Positions 17,985 through 27,890 of a stretch of 61,270 nt of DNA are shown here, piece by piece. The stretch is from CAZMUQ01 sp964569845 (GTDB lineage Archaea; Thermoproteota; Bathyarchaeia; Hecatellales; Hecatellaceae), in NCBI GenBank assembly GCA_964569845.1, contig CAZMUQ010000004.1, positions 1 to 61,270 on the forward strand, read 5' to 3'. Below the pieces are notes generated by a model, which made no database searches, was not told the origin of the DNA, and saw only the letters and a list, made by a program, of their open reading frames with translations. The position numbers and the translations under genes are program-made. The number at the start of each line of letters is the position of its first letter. The first letter of the stretch is position 1.

Positions 17985-18053
17985 ATTAATGAAATAAAAC
18001 TTAAGCAACCTTTCCAGCTCAGCTAAAGTTTAAACTACAACTTAAGGGAAAAG

Positions 18054-19007
18054 TTAAACACCAACTTTTTCCTTACCATACCATCCTCCTCTAAGGTACA
18101 GGTAACTGTTTACAGCTGCTGTTATCCCTTCACCTACAGCAGTTCCTATCTGTCTAACATTCCCCGTTACATCACCTGCAGCATATACTCCCTCAATATT
18201 TGTTTCCTGCCGCCTATTTACTACAATAAATCCTTCATCATCAACTAAAACTCCAGCTTTTTTAGCTAAACCACTTTGAGGCTCCTCACCAACATAAATA
18301 AAAACTCCATCAATCTCAAGAAGGTTCTCCTCCCCTGTTTTCTTGTTAAAAACTACCACTTTTTCAACAAAGTTTCTCCCAACTATAGCTTTAACTTCAC
18401 TGTTAAAAAGAATACTAACTCCACTATCTATAACTCTCCTTTTAAGTATCTCATCAGCCCTAAGATCTTCCCTCCTATGTATAAGAAAAACATTTGAAGT
18501 TAAGTCTTTTAAGTACAAAGCTGCTGTAGCTGCAGCATTACCTCCACCAACAACAGCAACTTTTTTGCCTTTAAAAAATGGTCCATCACATGTTACACAG
18601 TAGCTTACACCCTTACCTTTAAACTCCTCCTCTCCAGGAATATTAAGCTTCCTATGAATACAACCAGTTGCAATAATAATAGCTCCACACTTATACGTAC
18701 TGGCTTCTGTTTTAACACTCTTAATCTTACCCTTTAAATCTAAATCAATAACAGTTTCAGGTAAATGAATAACCGCACCAAACTCTTCAGCCTGTTCACG
18801 CATTTTTTCAACAAGCTCAAGCCCGGATATTCTTCTAAACCCGGGATAATTTTCTATGATCGTTGCTTCAGCAGCTAACCCTAAACTTTCCCCTAAAACA
18901 AGGGTTTTTAACCCCATTCTTGCCGAATAAATTGCAGCTGATAAGCCTGCTGGACCTACACCAATAATTATTAAATCATAATAGTTTTCATCCACTTTTA
19001 ACCTCAC
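18054..19007 (-). CDS. trxB: Thioredoxin-disulfide reductase
   Basis: A 317-aa low-molecular-weight TrxR. FAD motif GVGPAGLSAAIY near residue 17, redox-active CVTC near 138, NAD(P) motif VVGGGNAAATAALYL near 155, and the C-terminal FAD segment GVYAAGDVTG near 270. It reduces thioredoxin or glutaredoxin-like proteins in the cytosol. The usual CATC is CVTC here. No thioredoxin gene lies nearby. Confidence 0.92.
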   Translation of the reverse strand: MRLKVDENYYDLIIIGVGPAGLSAAIYSARMGLKTLVLGESLGLAAEATIIENYPGFRRISGLELVEKMREQAEEFGAVIHLPETVIDLDLKGKIKSVKTEASTYKCGAIIIATGCIHRKLNIPGEEEFKGKGVSYCVTCDGPFFKGKKVAVVGGGNAAATAALYLKDLTSNVFLIHRREDLRADEILKRRVIDSGVSILFNSEVKAIVGRNFVEKVVVFNKKTGEENLLEIDGVFIYVGEEPQSGLAKKAGVLVDDEGFIVVNRRQETNIEGVYAAGDVTGNVRQIGTAVGEGITAAVNSYLYLRGGWYGKEKVGV

Positions 19008-19063
19008 CTAAACTTTAAAAATTAACAGGTAATGTTAAGCTTTTTTCCTAGTAGCTTTATGTA

Positions 19064-19072
19064 AACATTTAT
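19064..19072 (+). promoter_or_regulatory. Likely TATA box for the aif6 transcript
   Basis: TTTATATAA is a strong archaeal TATA-like element about 92 bp before the aif6 start. A start site about 26 nt downstream would fall near 19094. A weaker TTTATGTA lies at about 19052. Confidence 0.4.
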
Positions 19073-19087
19073 ATAACGTGGGAAGAT

Positions 19088-19159
19088 ATGGAAAAACGTA
19101 GAAGGAAATTTGGGTGGATTAATAAGTTTAGAAGGGGTGTGGTGGAAGGGCTAGTTTGA
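19088..19159 (+). CDS. Possible 23-aa basic leader peptide coupled to aif6
   Basis: ATG at 19088 opens a 23-codon frame beginning MEKRRRKFGW and ending GLV. Its TGA overlaps the TTG start of aif6 (TTGA), a coupling geometry. It has 8 Arg/Lys residues. It may be an upstream ORF or chance; if transcription starts from the best TATA box, this ATG could lie outside the mRNA. Confidence 0.3.
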   Translation: MEKRRRKFGWINKFRRGVVEGLV

Positions 19160-19815
19160 CGATTCTACGTTTTGATATACTTGGTAGTCCAAATATAGGA
19201 GTATTTTCCCTTGCAACTGATAAGTTTGTAATTTTGCCTAACGGTTTACCTGAAAGAAAAATTGAGAGAGTTGAAAAAACCTTAAATGTTCCATCCATTA
19301 CCATAGACCTAGCTTACTCTAAACTTATTGGTGTTTTAGCTTCAGCAAATTCTAATGGAATAATTTTACCTCACTACGCTGGTGAGGATGAAGTTGCGCT
19401 TTTAAAAAGAAGCCTTAAAGTTAATGTTGAAAAAATTTTAAGTACAAAAACTTCATTCGGAAATCTTATTTTAGCTAACGATAAAAAAGCTATAGTTTCA
19501 CCTATCTTAACCAAGAAAGAACTAAAGATTGTTGAAGATATACTTAATGTTGAAGCCTGCTTTGGAATGATTGCAAACTCACCTTATGTTGGTTCTGTTG
19601 CAAGAGCAACTAATAAAGGTGTTATTCTTCATCCAAAAACATCTAGAAAGGAGGAAGAATTTATCTCAAAATTTTTTGATTTACCAACAGTTTTAAGCAC
19701 AGTAAATAATGGTGTACCGTTTATTGCTAGCGGGATACTTATAAACAGTTATGGAGCTTTAGTAGGCTCATTAACAACAGGCCCCGAATTGATGATTATC
19801 TCCTCAATACTTTAA
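19156..19815 (+). CDS. aif6: Translation initiation factor 6 (aIF6)
   Basis: A 219-aa protein with the five-fold alpha/beta propeller repeats of IF6, each with a G.......N.NG(I/V)(I/L) pattern (for example ASANSNGIILPHY, RATNKGVILHPKT). aIF6 binds the large ribosomal subunit through L14/L24 and prevents premature subunit joining. TTG start behind GGTGGAAGGG. hjc starts 9 bp downstream, so the two probably share a transcript. Confidence 0.92.
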   Translation: MTILRFDILGSPNIGVFSLATDKFVILPNGLPERKIERVEKTLNVPSITIDLAYSKLIGVLASANSNGIILPHYAGEDEVALLKRSLKVNVEKILSTKTSFGNLILANDKKAIVSPILTKKELKIVEDILNVEACFGMIANSPYVGSVARATNKGVILHPKTSRKEEEFISKFFDLPTVLSTVNNGVPFIASGILINSYGALVGSLTTGPELMIISSIL

Positions 19816-19823
19816 GGGGTTAA

Positions 19824-20234
19824 ATGTTGAGGAGAGGAATAAACGAGGAAAGAGAACTTGTACATAAGCTTAATAATCTAGGTTTTGCTGTCTTACGTGC
19901 ACCATCTTCAGGTTCAAGAACAAAACTTGATAGACCTGATATCTTAGCTGGTAGAAGGGGGTTATATCTAGCTATTGAGGTTAAATCTACGAGAAAAAAT
20001 ATAATCTACATCGCTGACGAATCTGTTAAACAGCTTATAAGATTTTCCGAAAAATTTGGTGCAAAACCTTTTATTGCTGCAAAATTTAAGAAAAAAGGTA
20101 TTGGATGGCGTTTAATAGAACCTGAAAAACTTGAAAATACAGGTAAACACTATAGGTTAACATTTAACCAACTTTTATCTGAAGGTAAAAGTTTAGAAGC
20201 AATTATAACAAAAACTCTTACAAACTATATTTGA
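19824..20234 (+). CDS. hjc: Holliday junction resolvase Hjc
   Basis: A 136-aa archaeal resolvase: GINEERELVHKL (catalytic Glu), LRAPSSGSR, RPDILAGR (Asp) and LAIEVKST (E-x-K) give the complete PD-(D/E)XK active site. A homodimer resolves four-way DNA junctions in recombination. It is preceded by GGGGTT and follows aif6 in one operon. It converges on the DUF434 gene. Confidence 0.93.
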   Translation: MLRRGINEERELVHKLNNLGFAVLRAPSSGSRTKLDRPDILAGRRGLYLAIEVKSTRKNIIYIADESVKQLIRFSEKFGAKPFIAAKFKKKGIGWRLIEPEKLENTGKHYRLTFNQLLSEGKSLEAIITKTLTNYI

Positions 20235-20235
20235 A

Positions 20236-20958
20236 CTACAATTTTTTAAGTAAAATCTTATAAATCTCCCTAATATGTGAATCTCTCCTTAAGTTTAACA
20301 GTTTAACAAGTTTCCATTTTCTTAAAACTTCTTCAGCTAGGTCAAAAATTTTTTCAACTCTATCAATTATAACAGTATCACTACTAACAGCAATATCTCC
20401 ATAATTTAGAACTTGATTATCAGCCTGCTTTACAGCCAAGAAATCCCCTTTTAAACTTTCATCTAAAAATATTTCCTTAGCAAGTGAGGCTAGTTTTCCA
20501 CTATAGCTTACCTGAGAATCAAAAAATAATCCTACACTTTTAGGTTTAAGGTTTTTAAGAGTTTTAGCAATCAACTTTAAAGCTTTTAAGGTTACCGGGG
20601 TTATCTTATGTTTTCCATGTACTGCTGAAACATCTCTAACAAAATAGTCATCACAAAAGATTACCAGTTTACCTTGAAGAGAAGATTCAACAGTGATAAG
20701 TACATTATAACCATCAATACCAATTCTTCTTCCACAAACATCATGCTTAAGAACTTTTTTTTCTTTATGTTCTAAAGCTTTTTTAAATCCATAAACACAA
20801 CGATAAAGTATAAGTCTAAATTGCTTGTTAAGCTGGTAATGATCACCTACAAATTTTAATGCACTTTCTCTATCGTATTCTCTATCCAAAAGATACCTAA
20901 AATCTTCAATAGCCATTTTAAACTTTAGAAAACCATTAAACTCTTTAGAGGCAGCCAA
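20236..20958 (-). CDS. DUF434 domain protein, possible PIN-like nuclease
   Basis: A 240-aa protein of the DUF434/DUF5616 type. Conserved parts are the GDHYQLNKQFRLILYRCV helix, GIDGYNVLITVES and CDDYFVRDVSAVHGKH, then SVGLFFDSQVSYSGKLA and the ADNQVLNYGDIAVSSD segment. The spaced acidic residues (GIDGYN, DD, FDSQ, SSD) look like a PIN/NYN-type metal site, so an RNA/DNA-cleaving role is possible but unproved. TTG start; 48 bp downstream of leuS on the same strand. Confidence 0.75.
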   Translation of the reverse strand: MAASKEFNGFLKFKMAIEDFRYLLDREYDRESALKFVGDHYQLNKQFRLILYRCVYGFKKALEHKEKKVLKHDVCGRRIGIDGYNVLITVESSLQGKLVIFCDDYFVRDVSAVHGKHKITPVTLKALKLIAKTLKNLKPKSVGLFFDSQVSYSGKLASLAKEIFLDESLKGDFLAVKQADNQVLNYGDIAVSSDTVIIDRVEKIFDLAEEVLRKWKLVKLLNLRRDSHIREIYKILLKKL

Positions 20959-21006
20959 TTTATGGAACCTATAAAGAATAGTTAGGAGGAAGATTGCCTA
21001 TTAAAA

Positions 21007-23898
21007 CTATTCTTCAATAAATATTGCTGGACGGTACGGCTCCGCAATCTGAGATTTACCTTTTGGATCTACTTTAGCTTTATCATCCTCTCTAAAAACA
21101 TAAACTAAAGCGTTAAACTCTTTTTCAAAAAATTTTTTAGCATCCATTAAAACTTCATACTCATCTATAAAGCCAACTTTTAATCTTTTACCTGCAACAT
21201 CTTCAGGCATCTTTAAGATATCCTCAACAATTTTTTTAATGTACTTAGCAGCTAAAGCACCCTTCTCCTTTATTTCAAGGGAAGATATAAGATTTTTAAT
21301 TATTCCTTTATTAAGACTTTTTTCTAAACGTTTACTTAAAACTTCAAGGTAAATCTTCCATTTCCAATCTGATGCCACATAGTAGAATATTCTTTTAGGT
21401 TTAACTTTTATCACTTTAACAATATCCTTTGTATCCTCAAAAAGATTTTGAATAAGTTCTTCTGAAACCTCATCTTTAAGGCTAGGTTCAACTTCACCTC
21501 TAGGCCATCTAGCAGTTGAAATGAAACCTTTTTCACCAAATTTTTCCCAAAGTTCCTCAGCTAGGTGAGGCATGAAAGGGGCTAAAATTCTAACCCATAC
21601 ACTTGTAGCCTTTAAAATAGCATTTCGATTCGGTTTTTCAACTCTCCTAAGGTACCATCTGAAACTTCTCCAAACTTCGTAAAGGGCTGTTTCTAAAGCT
21701 GTTCTTGTTTTTAAAACTTCAATATTCTTGGAAACCTTTTCCACGTGATGATAAATAGATGTTAAAAGCCATCTATCCATATGTGTTTCATCTTCACGAG
21801 TATCCCTAATTTCCCTAATTTCCAAAAGGAAGTTGTATAAGGCATTTAAGTTGTTTCTAATCTCTATAAGGCTTGTATTTCTCCAATTTGGGTCATCCAT
21901 GTCTTCAGCCGCAAGCAGAACAGTACACCTTGTTATATCAGCCCCAACATCATCAAGAGCCTGCCTTAAAGGAATAAAGTTCCCCTTTGATTTATGCATC
22001 TCTTCTCCTTCAACCCTCATAAAACCATTTACACCCACAGCTTTAGGCCAATGTTCAGGTGGGAAAAGTGCTGCATGATGAAAAATGTAAAATGTTAGAT
22101 GGTTTGGTACAAGATCTTTCCCAGAATTTCTTAAGTCTATTGGATACCAGTACAAGAATTCTTTGCGAATATCGCTAATAAGGTTAGCTGGTATCCCTAT
22201 TTCTTTTGAAATTTTCTCAGCATCTCCTAGTCCATAAAAAACATAGTCAAAAAAGTTTTCAGTTAACTGTTCAGCTTTTAACCCGTACATTCTAATATGC
22301 TTATTTACAGTGTAGAAAGCTGGATAAATTGTTGAGTCACTAAGTGTTTCAACAATCCAATCTTTTGCCCAAGGTAAGGGAGTTCCAAGCCCTGTTTTTC
22401 TTGTACATGCCCAATCATGAAGCCAGTCTATAACATCCTCAAACCATTTTCTAGCTTCTTCAGGATAAATCTTCATTTTTGATAAAAGATTCTTCGCCTT
22501 CTCTTTCCATTCAGGGTTAGAATAGTTTAAAAACCATTGATCTTGAAGAACTTTTACTACGCATCGTGTTGTACATCTACACACAACTTTTTCAGGCAGC
22601 TCATACATAACATCAAAAAAACCTTTATCCTTAAAATCTTCAATCAATTGTTGCTTAACCCTTGAGATAGGCTGATTAGCATAATTTCCGCAATTTTCCT
22701 TTAAAATTCCGGTATGAAACTCTTTTTTATAGATAATTTTTGTTGCTTCCTCAGCTTTGGGGTCACCCTGATCCTTAATATTCATTTTACTAACAATTTC
22801 AATAGCTGGAAAATCTCCAAAACCCTCAACCTTAACTATTGATATAGGCTTAATATTCTTAACATCCTCAACATCAATGTTAAATTTTTTAAGTAGTTCA
22901 GGATTTTCTTGTAAATCTTTTAGAGCAAGCCAATCATAAGGTGCATGGGCTGGAACACTATAAACAACACCTGTAGCATTATCAGGATCTACAAACCAGC
23001 CTGGTAGGATAAGAAGATTCCGCCCATTAACAGGCTCCATGCAAGTTTTACCTATAAGTTCTAAACCTTTAATTTCATCTAAAATTTCAACTTTTTTTAA
23101 TTGTTCTTTAAGTTTTTCAGCAGCTTCTTTACTTATTATCCATCTTTCTCCATCAACTAGAGTTTTAACATAAGTAGCATCAGGGTTTATCCATAAATTT
23201 GTAACACCAAAAATAGTTTCAGGTCTTAAAGTTGCGGCTGGAAGATAAAAGTCATTAAACCTAAACTTTACAAGAGTATATTCTTCAGGATATACTCCTG
23301 AACCTTCAAGCCTATCAGCTTCACCTGTTGGACTTTCACATTTAGGGCACCAAACAACTGGGTGAGTCCCCTTAATAACGTAGCCTCTCTCTTTAAGCTT
23401 TAGATATTGCCATTCAATAAATTTACTAAAAGTTGGACATAGAGATGATGTATGAAATTCCCTTCTCCAATCTATTGATAAACCAAGTTTTTTAACAGCC
23501 TCCCTATTATACCTGGTGTAGTATTCAGCCATGTAAGCTGGATTAACAAATTTTTTAAGCTCATCTTCAGGAACACCATCAACCTCCCTTAAAGCTTGAA
23601 TAAACTTTTCATCCCCAAGCTTTATTCTTTCAGAGGCTCCTGCAACAGTTTCTCCAGTCCAATGCCAAGCCCATGGAAAAAGAACATTAAAACCGCACAT
23701 ACGCTTATATCTAGCATAAACATCAACCCTTGCAGCTGAGTATGCATGTCCAACATGAAGCGGCCCACTCATGTAGGGGAAAGGAAAAGTTACAAAGCAT
23801 TTAGGCCTACTCCAATCAGGGTCAGCTTCAAAAATTTTTGCTTCAAACCACTTTTTCTGCCATTTTTCTTCAATAGCTTTAAAATCAACTTTTTTCAC
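21007..23898 (-). CDS. leuS: Leucyl-tRNA synthetase, archaeal type
   Basis: A 963-aa class I synthetase. HIGH-like motif GPLHVGHAYSA near residue 45, zinc-type WCPKCES near 185, editing domain with TLRPETIFGVTNLW near 222, catalytic EEMHKSKGNF (KMSKS equivalent) near 640 and an archaeal C-terminal extension. It charges tRNA-Leu. Its GTG start overlaps the alaS stop by 4 bp (GTGA), so the two are translationally coupled. Confidence 0.96.
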   Translation of the reverse strand: MKKVDFKAIEEKWQKKWFEAKIFEADPDWSRPKCFVTFPFPYMSGPLHVGHAYSAARVDVYARYKRMCGFNVLFPWAWHWTGETVAGASERIKLGDEKFIQALREVDGVPEDELKKFVNPAYMAEYYTRYNREAVKKLGLSIDWRREFHTSSLCPTFSKFIEWQYLKLKERGYVIKGTHPVVWCPKCESPTGEADRLEGSGVYPEEYTLVKFRFNDFYLPAATLRPETIFGVTNLWINPDATYVKTLVDGERWIISKEAAEKLKEQLKKVEILDEIKGLELIGKTCMEPVNGRNLLILPGWFVDPDNATGVVYSVPAHAPYDWLALKDLQENPELLKKFNIDVEDVKNIKPISIVKVEGFGDFPAIEIVSKMNIKDQGDPKAEEATKIIYKKEFHTGILKENCGNYANQPISRVKQQLIEDFKDKGFFDVMYELPEKVVCRCTTRCVVKVLQDQWFLNYSNPEWKEKAKNLLSKMKIYPEEARKWFEDVIDWLHDWACTRKTGLGTPLPWAKDWIVETLSDSTIYPAFYTVNKHIRMYGLKAEQLTENFFDYVFYGLGDAEKISKEIGIPANLISDIRKEFLYWYPIDLRNSGKDLVPNHLTFYIFHHAALFPPEHWPKAVGVNGFMRVEGEEMHKSKGNFIPLRQALDDVGADITRCTVLLAAEDMDDPNWRNTSLIEIRNNLNALYNFLLEIREIRDTREDETHMDRWLLTSIYHHVEKVSKNIEVLKTRTALETALYEVWRSFRWYLRRVEKPNRNAILKATSVWVRILAPFMPHLAEELWEKFGEKGFISTARWPRGEVEPSLKDEVSEELIQNLFEDTKDIVKVIKVKPKRIFYYVASDWKWKIYLEVLSKRLEKSLNKGIIKNLISSLEIKEKGALAAKYIKKIVEDILKMPEDVAGKRLKVGFIDEYEVLMDAKKFFEKEFNALVYVFREDDKAKVDPKGKSQIAEPYRPAIFIEE

Positions 23899-26651
23899 TT
23901 TTTAAATCCCCCTAATTCCTCACATAAAATATTTTCAACATTTTCTAAAGCTTCTAAGGCTTTTTCTGGATGCTGACTTCCACCCTGACCAAAATCTTGT
24001 TTTCCTCCTCCACTTCCACCAGCTAGCTTAGAGATTTTTAAGGCAATTTTACCTGCATGCAAACCAAGTTTTAAGGCTTCCTTTCCAACCATAACAATAA
24101 CCCTAACATTTTTTTCACCTAAAACTACGAACACCGAAACCAAGTTCGGTTTTGCCTTTGTAAGCTCAACTAGTGTTTTTATCGCTACTTCAACATCAAC
24201 TAGTTTTGATGCGTACTTAAGAAGCTGTATCCCTTTAAACTCCTTAATATTAGCTGACAATGTTTCAGCAAGCTGTCTAGCGATATTTTCCCTCAATTTT
24301 TCAACATTTTTTCTTAAACCTTTAATTTCATCAATAAGTCCTTCAATAGATTTTTCAATATCATCAGCAGAACATCCTAAAATTCTGCTTAAACTTTTAA
24401 ATCTAGAATCAACTTGCTGAACGTATTCAACTGCTTGAGGTCCAACAGTAAAATGTATCCTTTCAACACCATCCTGAATTCTCTCAGTTTTAACAATCTT
24501 TATTAAACCAATTTCACCAGTAAATTTACAATGAGTACCTCCACAAGCTTCAACATCCCAATTTTCAACCTCAACAATCCTTATCTCCCGACCTGGAACA
24601 ACACCACCCTGATAAAGTCTAAAGCCGTATTTTCCTTCAGCAACTTCTCTTGGAAGCCAAAAAGTTTTTACTGGAACATTCTTAGCTACAATATCATTTG
24701 AAAGCTTCTCAATTTCTTTAACCTGCTCATCAGTTAACCTTAAATAATGGGATATATCAAGTCTTGATCTTTCAACACCCTTTAAAGCTCCTGATTGCCA
24801 AACATGATCCCCTAAAACTTTACGTGCAGCTCCAATTAAAATGTGAGTTGCAGTATGACTTCTCATCAAGCTTTTTCTCCTTTCCCAATCTATAACTCCT
24901 ACAACATGGCAACCTACATTTGGCAGTTCTCCCTCAACCTTATGAAGAATAACATTTTTTACTTTTTGTACATCAATAACCTTAGCCTCCCCATTATTCC
25001 ATTTTAGAATTCCAATATCAGGAGGCTGCCCCCCACCTTCAGCATAAAAACATGTTTGATTTAAAACTACGTAACCTTCCTTGAAAACCTTTAGAACTTC
25101 AGCTTTAAATTCCTTTAAGTATGCATCCTCATAGTACAGTAATTTTGTTGGAGGAAGTTCCTCAACTTCTCCTTCAAATCTTAAAGTAACCTCATCTTTA
25201 ATAACCTTAGGTTTTTGAAATTTCTCGTGCATCTGCACAATTTGGGTGTAAAAGTCTTCAGGAATCTCTACATTGACCCCAAATTCCTCAGCAACTTGTG
25301 AAACATAATCTGGAGTTAAACCATGAGAATCATAAAGCATAAGAAGACTCTTTGTAGAAATCTTACCCTTTTCCTCCTCAATTAACCTTTTAATAATAGT
25401 CTTACCTTTTTGCATTGTTTCTTTAAACCTTCTTTCTTCAACATCAACCATATCAAGAATAACTTCACTTTTCTCAAGATACTCAGGAAAACTTCTAGAA
25501 ACTTCCTTAATCTGAAAATCTACAAGCTCTATAATGGGATAGTTTAAGCCTAAATAATGCATATTTCTTAAAATTTTTCTTATAAGAAGTCTTGCAAGAT
25601 AACCTGCACCCATATTTGATGGAACAACACCATCTCCAAGCATAAATACAAGTGTTCTAGAAAAATCAGCAATAGCATAAGCTGTTTCTACAGGTAAAAT
25701 TATCTTTTCAAGCTCCTCAACACTTAAACCAAGCTTTCTTGAAACATTTAACCTAAACTCCTTAAGGCTAGATTTACCTTTAAGGCTAAAAGAACCTGCA
25801 AGCTTAGATATTTCAGCAAAAATCTTTTTTTCTGGAGGTTTAATCCCAGCTAAATTATAAAACTTTCTTAAGAAGGAAGAAAAAATAGCATCATATACTG
25901 TAGGTGTTTGATTTGTAAGCCAAACAATCCTTTCAAGCCCGTAACCAGTATCAACAGTTTGAATTTTTAATGGTATAAGCTTATCTTCAGCTTGCTTATA
26001 ATGCATAAATACAAGTGTTGCAACTTCAATTCCTCCAATAACTACTTCAAAATCTTCTCCAGCATTTCCTCCTCCACTCCACATATCCTCAATAAAATTT
26101 ATTTTTTCAGGTTGAACCTTAACTTCCTCAGTAAAAAATCTAAAACAGTATTCTACTGTTTCATCATTCCAGTAAATCTTTTTATCTGGATAGTTAAAAG
26201 CATGATGAGCCATCATTTCAAACTCTGTTAAATGTCTACCAGACTTACCTACAAGGTCTATATCAGTAAACCTTATACATGGTTGGGAAATTGTTAAAGG
26301 ATTTGAGGGGGGAGGAATTACTCCATCCGTAACCCAAGGTTGGAAATCGTAAATTGAGGCCCCAACAAGATATACATCATCCCTCCACCTAGCTACAACA
26401 GGATATTTCCCTATTCTTACATGGTTGTTCCTCTCAAAAAATGATAGAAATTTTTCCCTAGCATTATCAATGTTAAGCTTTATACTAGTTGGAGGTTCAT
26501 CAATAAAGGTATAGGTTACACATGGTTGGTCTCCGCAATAATTAGCATCAGGGTTAAGTGTCCAAAAGTTTCTTCCGCACGAGATACATTTTTTCCTAAT
26601 ATACCCTTTTTCCTTAAAAAGGGAAACCTCATATATTGAGGTTAAAGTCAT
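23895..26651 (-). CDS. alaS: Alanyl-tRNA synthetase, archaeal type
   Basis: A 918-aa archaeal AlaRS. The N-terminal zinc region KKCISCGRNFWTL...CGDQPC and the class II core are followed by an editing domain with SHTATHILIGAA (HxxxH) and CGGTH, then a coiled DHHA1 C-terminus with the Gly-rich GGSGGGKQDFGQGG. The open frame runs up to 26774, but that part overlaps the upstream peptidase gene and has no homology; ATG 26651, behind GGGGG, gives the normal N-terminus. Confidence 0.95.
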   Translation of the reverse strand: MTLTSIYEVSLFKEKGYIRKKCISCGRNFWTLNPDANYCGDQPCVTYTFIDEPPTSIKLNIDNAREKFLSFFERNNHVRIGKYPVVARWRDDVYLVGASIYDFQPWVTDGVIPPPSNPLTISQPCIRFTDIDLVGKSGRHLTEFEMMAHHAFNYPDKKIYWNDETVEYCFRFFTEEVKVQPEKINFIEDMWSGGGNAGEDFEVVIGGIEVATLVFMHYKQAEDKLIPLKIQTVDTGYGLERIVWLTNQTPTVYDAIFSSFLRKFYNLAGIKPPEKKIFAEISKLAGSFSLKGKSSLKEFRLNVSRKLGLSVEELEKIILPVETAYAIADFSRTLVFMLGDGVVPSNMGAGYLARLLIRKILRNMHYLGLNYPIIELVDFQIKEVSRSFPEYLEKSEVILDMVDVEERRFKETMQKGKTIIKRLIEEEKGKISTKSLLMLYDSHGLTPDYVSQVAEEFGVNVEIPEDFYTQIVQMHEKFQKPKVIKDEVTLRFEGEVEELPPTKLLYYEDAYLKEFKAEVLKVFKEGYVVLNQTCFYAEGGGQPPDIGILKWNNGEAKVIDVQKVKNVILHKVEGELPNVGCHVVGVIDWERRKSLMRSHTATHILIGAARKVLGDHVWQSGALKGVERSRLDISHYLRLTDEQVKEIEKLSNDIVAKNVPVKTFWLPREVAEGKYGFRLYQGGVVPGREIRIVEVENWDVEACGGTHCKFTGEIGLIKIVKTERIQDGVERIHFTVGPQAVEYVQQVDSRFKSLSRILGCSADDIEKSIEGLIDEIKGLRKNVEKLRENIARQLAETLSANIKEFKGIQLLKYASKLVDVEVAIKTLVELTKAKPNLVSVFVVLGEKNVRVIVMVGKEALKLGLHAGKIALKISKLAGGSGGGKQDFGQGGSQHPEKALEALENVENILCEELGGFKK

Positions 26652-26661
26652 CAAGCCCCCT

Positions 26662-27804
26662 TTATTCGCCAAAAAAGAATAATGCTGAATAAAGATAAAT
26701 GTTAGCCGCATCAACAACAGAATTAAGATATACATACTCATCAGCTGAATGTTCATTTCCACCCTTAGGACCAATAGTTACCGTAGGTATTCCTGCTCTA
26801 ACAACAAGGTAATTTTCATCTCCGACACATCTCCCAATAGCTTTTTTTGGAAATCTACCTTTAACTATTTTACAAGCTTTTTCAACAGCCCTAATTATTC
26901 TACTACCCCTACTACCTAATATGTAAGGTTTCATGTATGGAGTTGGTCTCTTAAAAACCTTAACTATAACTTTAGACTTCAATTTAAGTTTTCCAGCTAA
27001 GCCTTTAATCTCCTTTAAAAAAACTTCTCCAGATTCTTTTAAGCCAAGTTGTTTATCAACAACAATTCTACAAGTATCTGGAGTTGATAAAAATTCTGTT
27101 CCACCATTTATGGCTAAAACTGTAAGACCTCCCCCACCCTTCAACTTTCTAAGGGATAAAACAATTTTTGAGGCTTCAACAACAGCATCAACCTTTCCTT
27201 TTAAGCTTGAAACATGAGAACTTTTACCCTTAACAATAATATCATAAACTACACGACCAAAACGTCCAACTTCCATTCTTAGAACGCCTGTAGGTTCAGC
27301 TGAAATTGCAGCATCAATCCCTCTAAGTTTCCCAAGTCTTATAAGCTTATCACAACCTCTAGAATAAAGCTCCTCATCACTTGTTAAAGCAACAAAAATA
27401 TTTCCATGAATCTTTTTAAGATTTGTAAGCCTCTTTAAAGCCTCAAAAACAGCTGTTAAGCCTCCTTTCATATCACATGAACCAAGTCCATACATTTTAC
27501 CACCAATTATTTTAGGTTTAAATGGAGGAAAAGTCCAACCTTCAACAGGTTTAACAGTATCAAGATGGCCATAAAAAAGAAGATTTAAACCTTTAGAATT
27601 AGCTTTATAATAAGCAAAAATCGTAGGTCCACAACCTTCAACAAGTATTCTTTCAACCCTAAAACCGTAAGCTAAAAGTTTCTCTTCAACATAATCTGCA
27701 ATTTCATGCTCGTTTCCACTTACACTTGGGATTGCAATAAGCTTCCCTAATGTTTGCTTAACCTCATCAACACTAATAAGCTTAAATTTATCCAATTCAT
27801 TCAA
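26662..27804 (-). CDS. M20-family metallopeptidase / deacylase (ArgE/DapE-like)
   Basis: A 380-aa M20 peptidase with the complete di-zinc set: GHLDTV near 80, GSCDMKGG near 112 (bridging Asp), TSDEELYSRG near 145 (catalytic Glu pair), SAEPTG near 168 and a C-terminal GNEHSADEYV (His). Members remove acyl groups from amino acids or act as di/carboxypeptidases. Annotation as LysW-hydrolase, DapE or ArgE cannot be decided; there are no lysine/arginine biosynthesis genes nearby. It lies 10 bp upstream of alaS in the same operon. Confidence 0.85.
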   Translation of the reverse strand: MNELDKFKLISVDEVKQTLGKLIAIPSVSGNEHEIADYVEEKLLAYGFRVERILVEGCGPTIFAYYKANSKGLNLLFYGHLDTVKPVEGWTFPPFKPKIIGGKMYGLGSCDMKGGLTAVFEALKRLTNLKKIHGNIFVALTSDEELYSRGCDKLIRLGKLRGIDAAISAEPTGVLRMEVGRFGRVVYDIIVKGKSSHVSSLKGKVDAVVEASKIVLSLRKLKGGGGLTVLAINGGTEFLSTPDTCRIVVDKQLGLKESGEVFLKEIKGLAGKLKLKSKVIVKVFKRPTPYMKPYILGSRGSRIIRAVEKACKIVKGRFPKKAIGRCVGDENYLVVRAGIPTVTIGPKGGNEHSADEYVYLNSVVDAANIYLYSALFFFGE

Positions 27805-27890
27805 CCTAGGCAGCCTAACTTAACTTGAGAGAATCTGTAAACATGCAACATTAAATAAAATGTTTAGGGAAGAAGAAAAAATTCCTTAAA

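Noticed and set aside
20236..20958. FEN1 nuclease next to hjc
   Set aside because: Too short (240 aa) and lacks FEN1 motifs; it fits DUF434 better.
23895..26774. Longer AlaRS starting at 26774
   Set aside because: The extra N-terminal part overlaps the M20 peptidase gene and is unlike AlaRS; ATG 26651 with GGGGG upstream gives the normal start.
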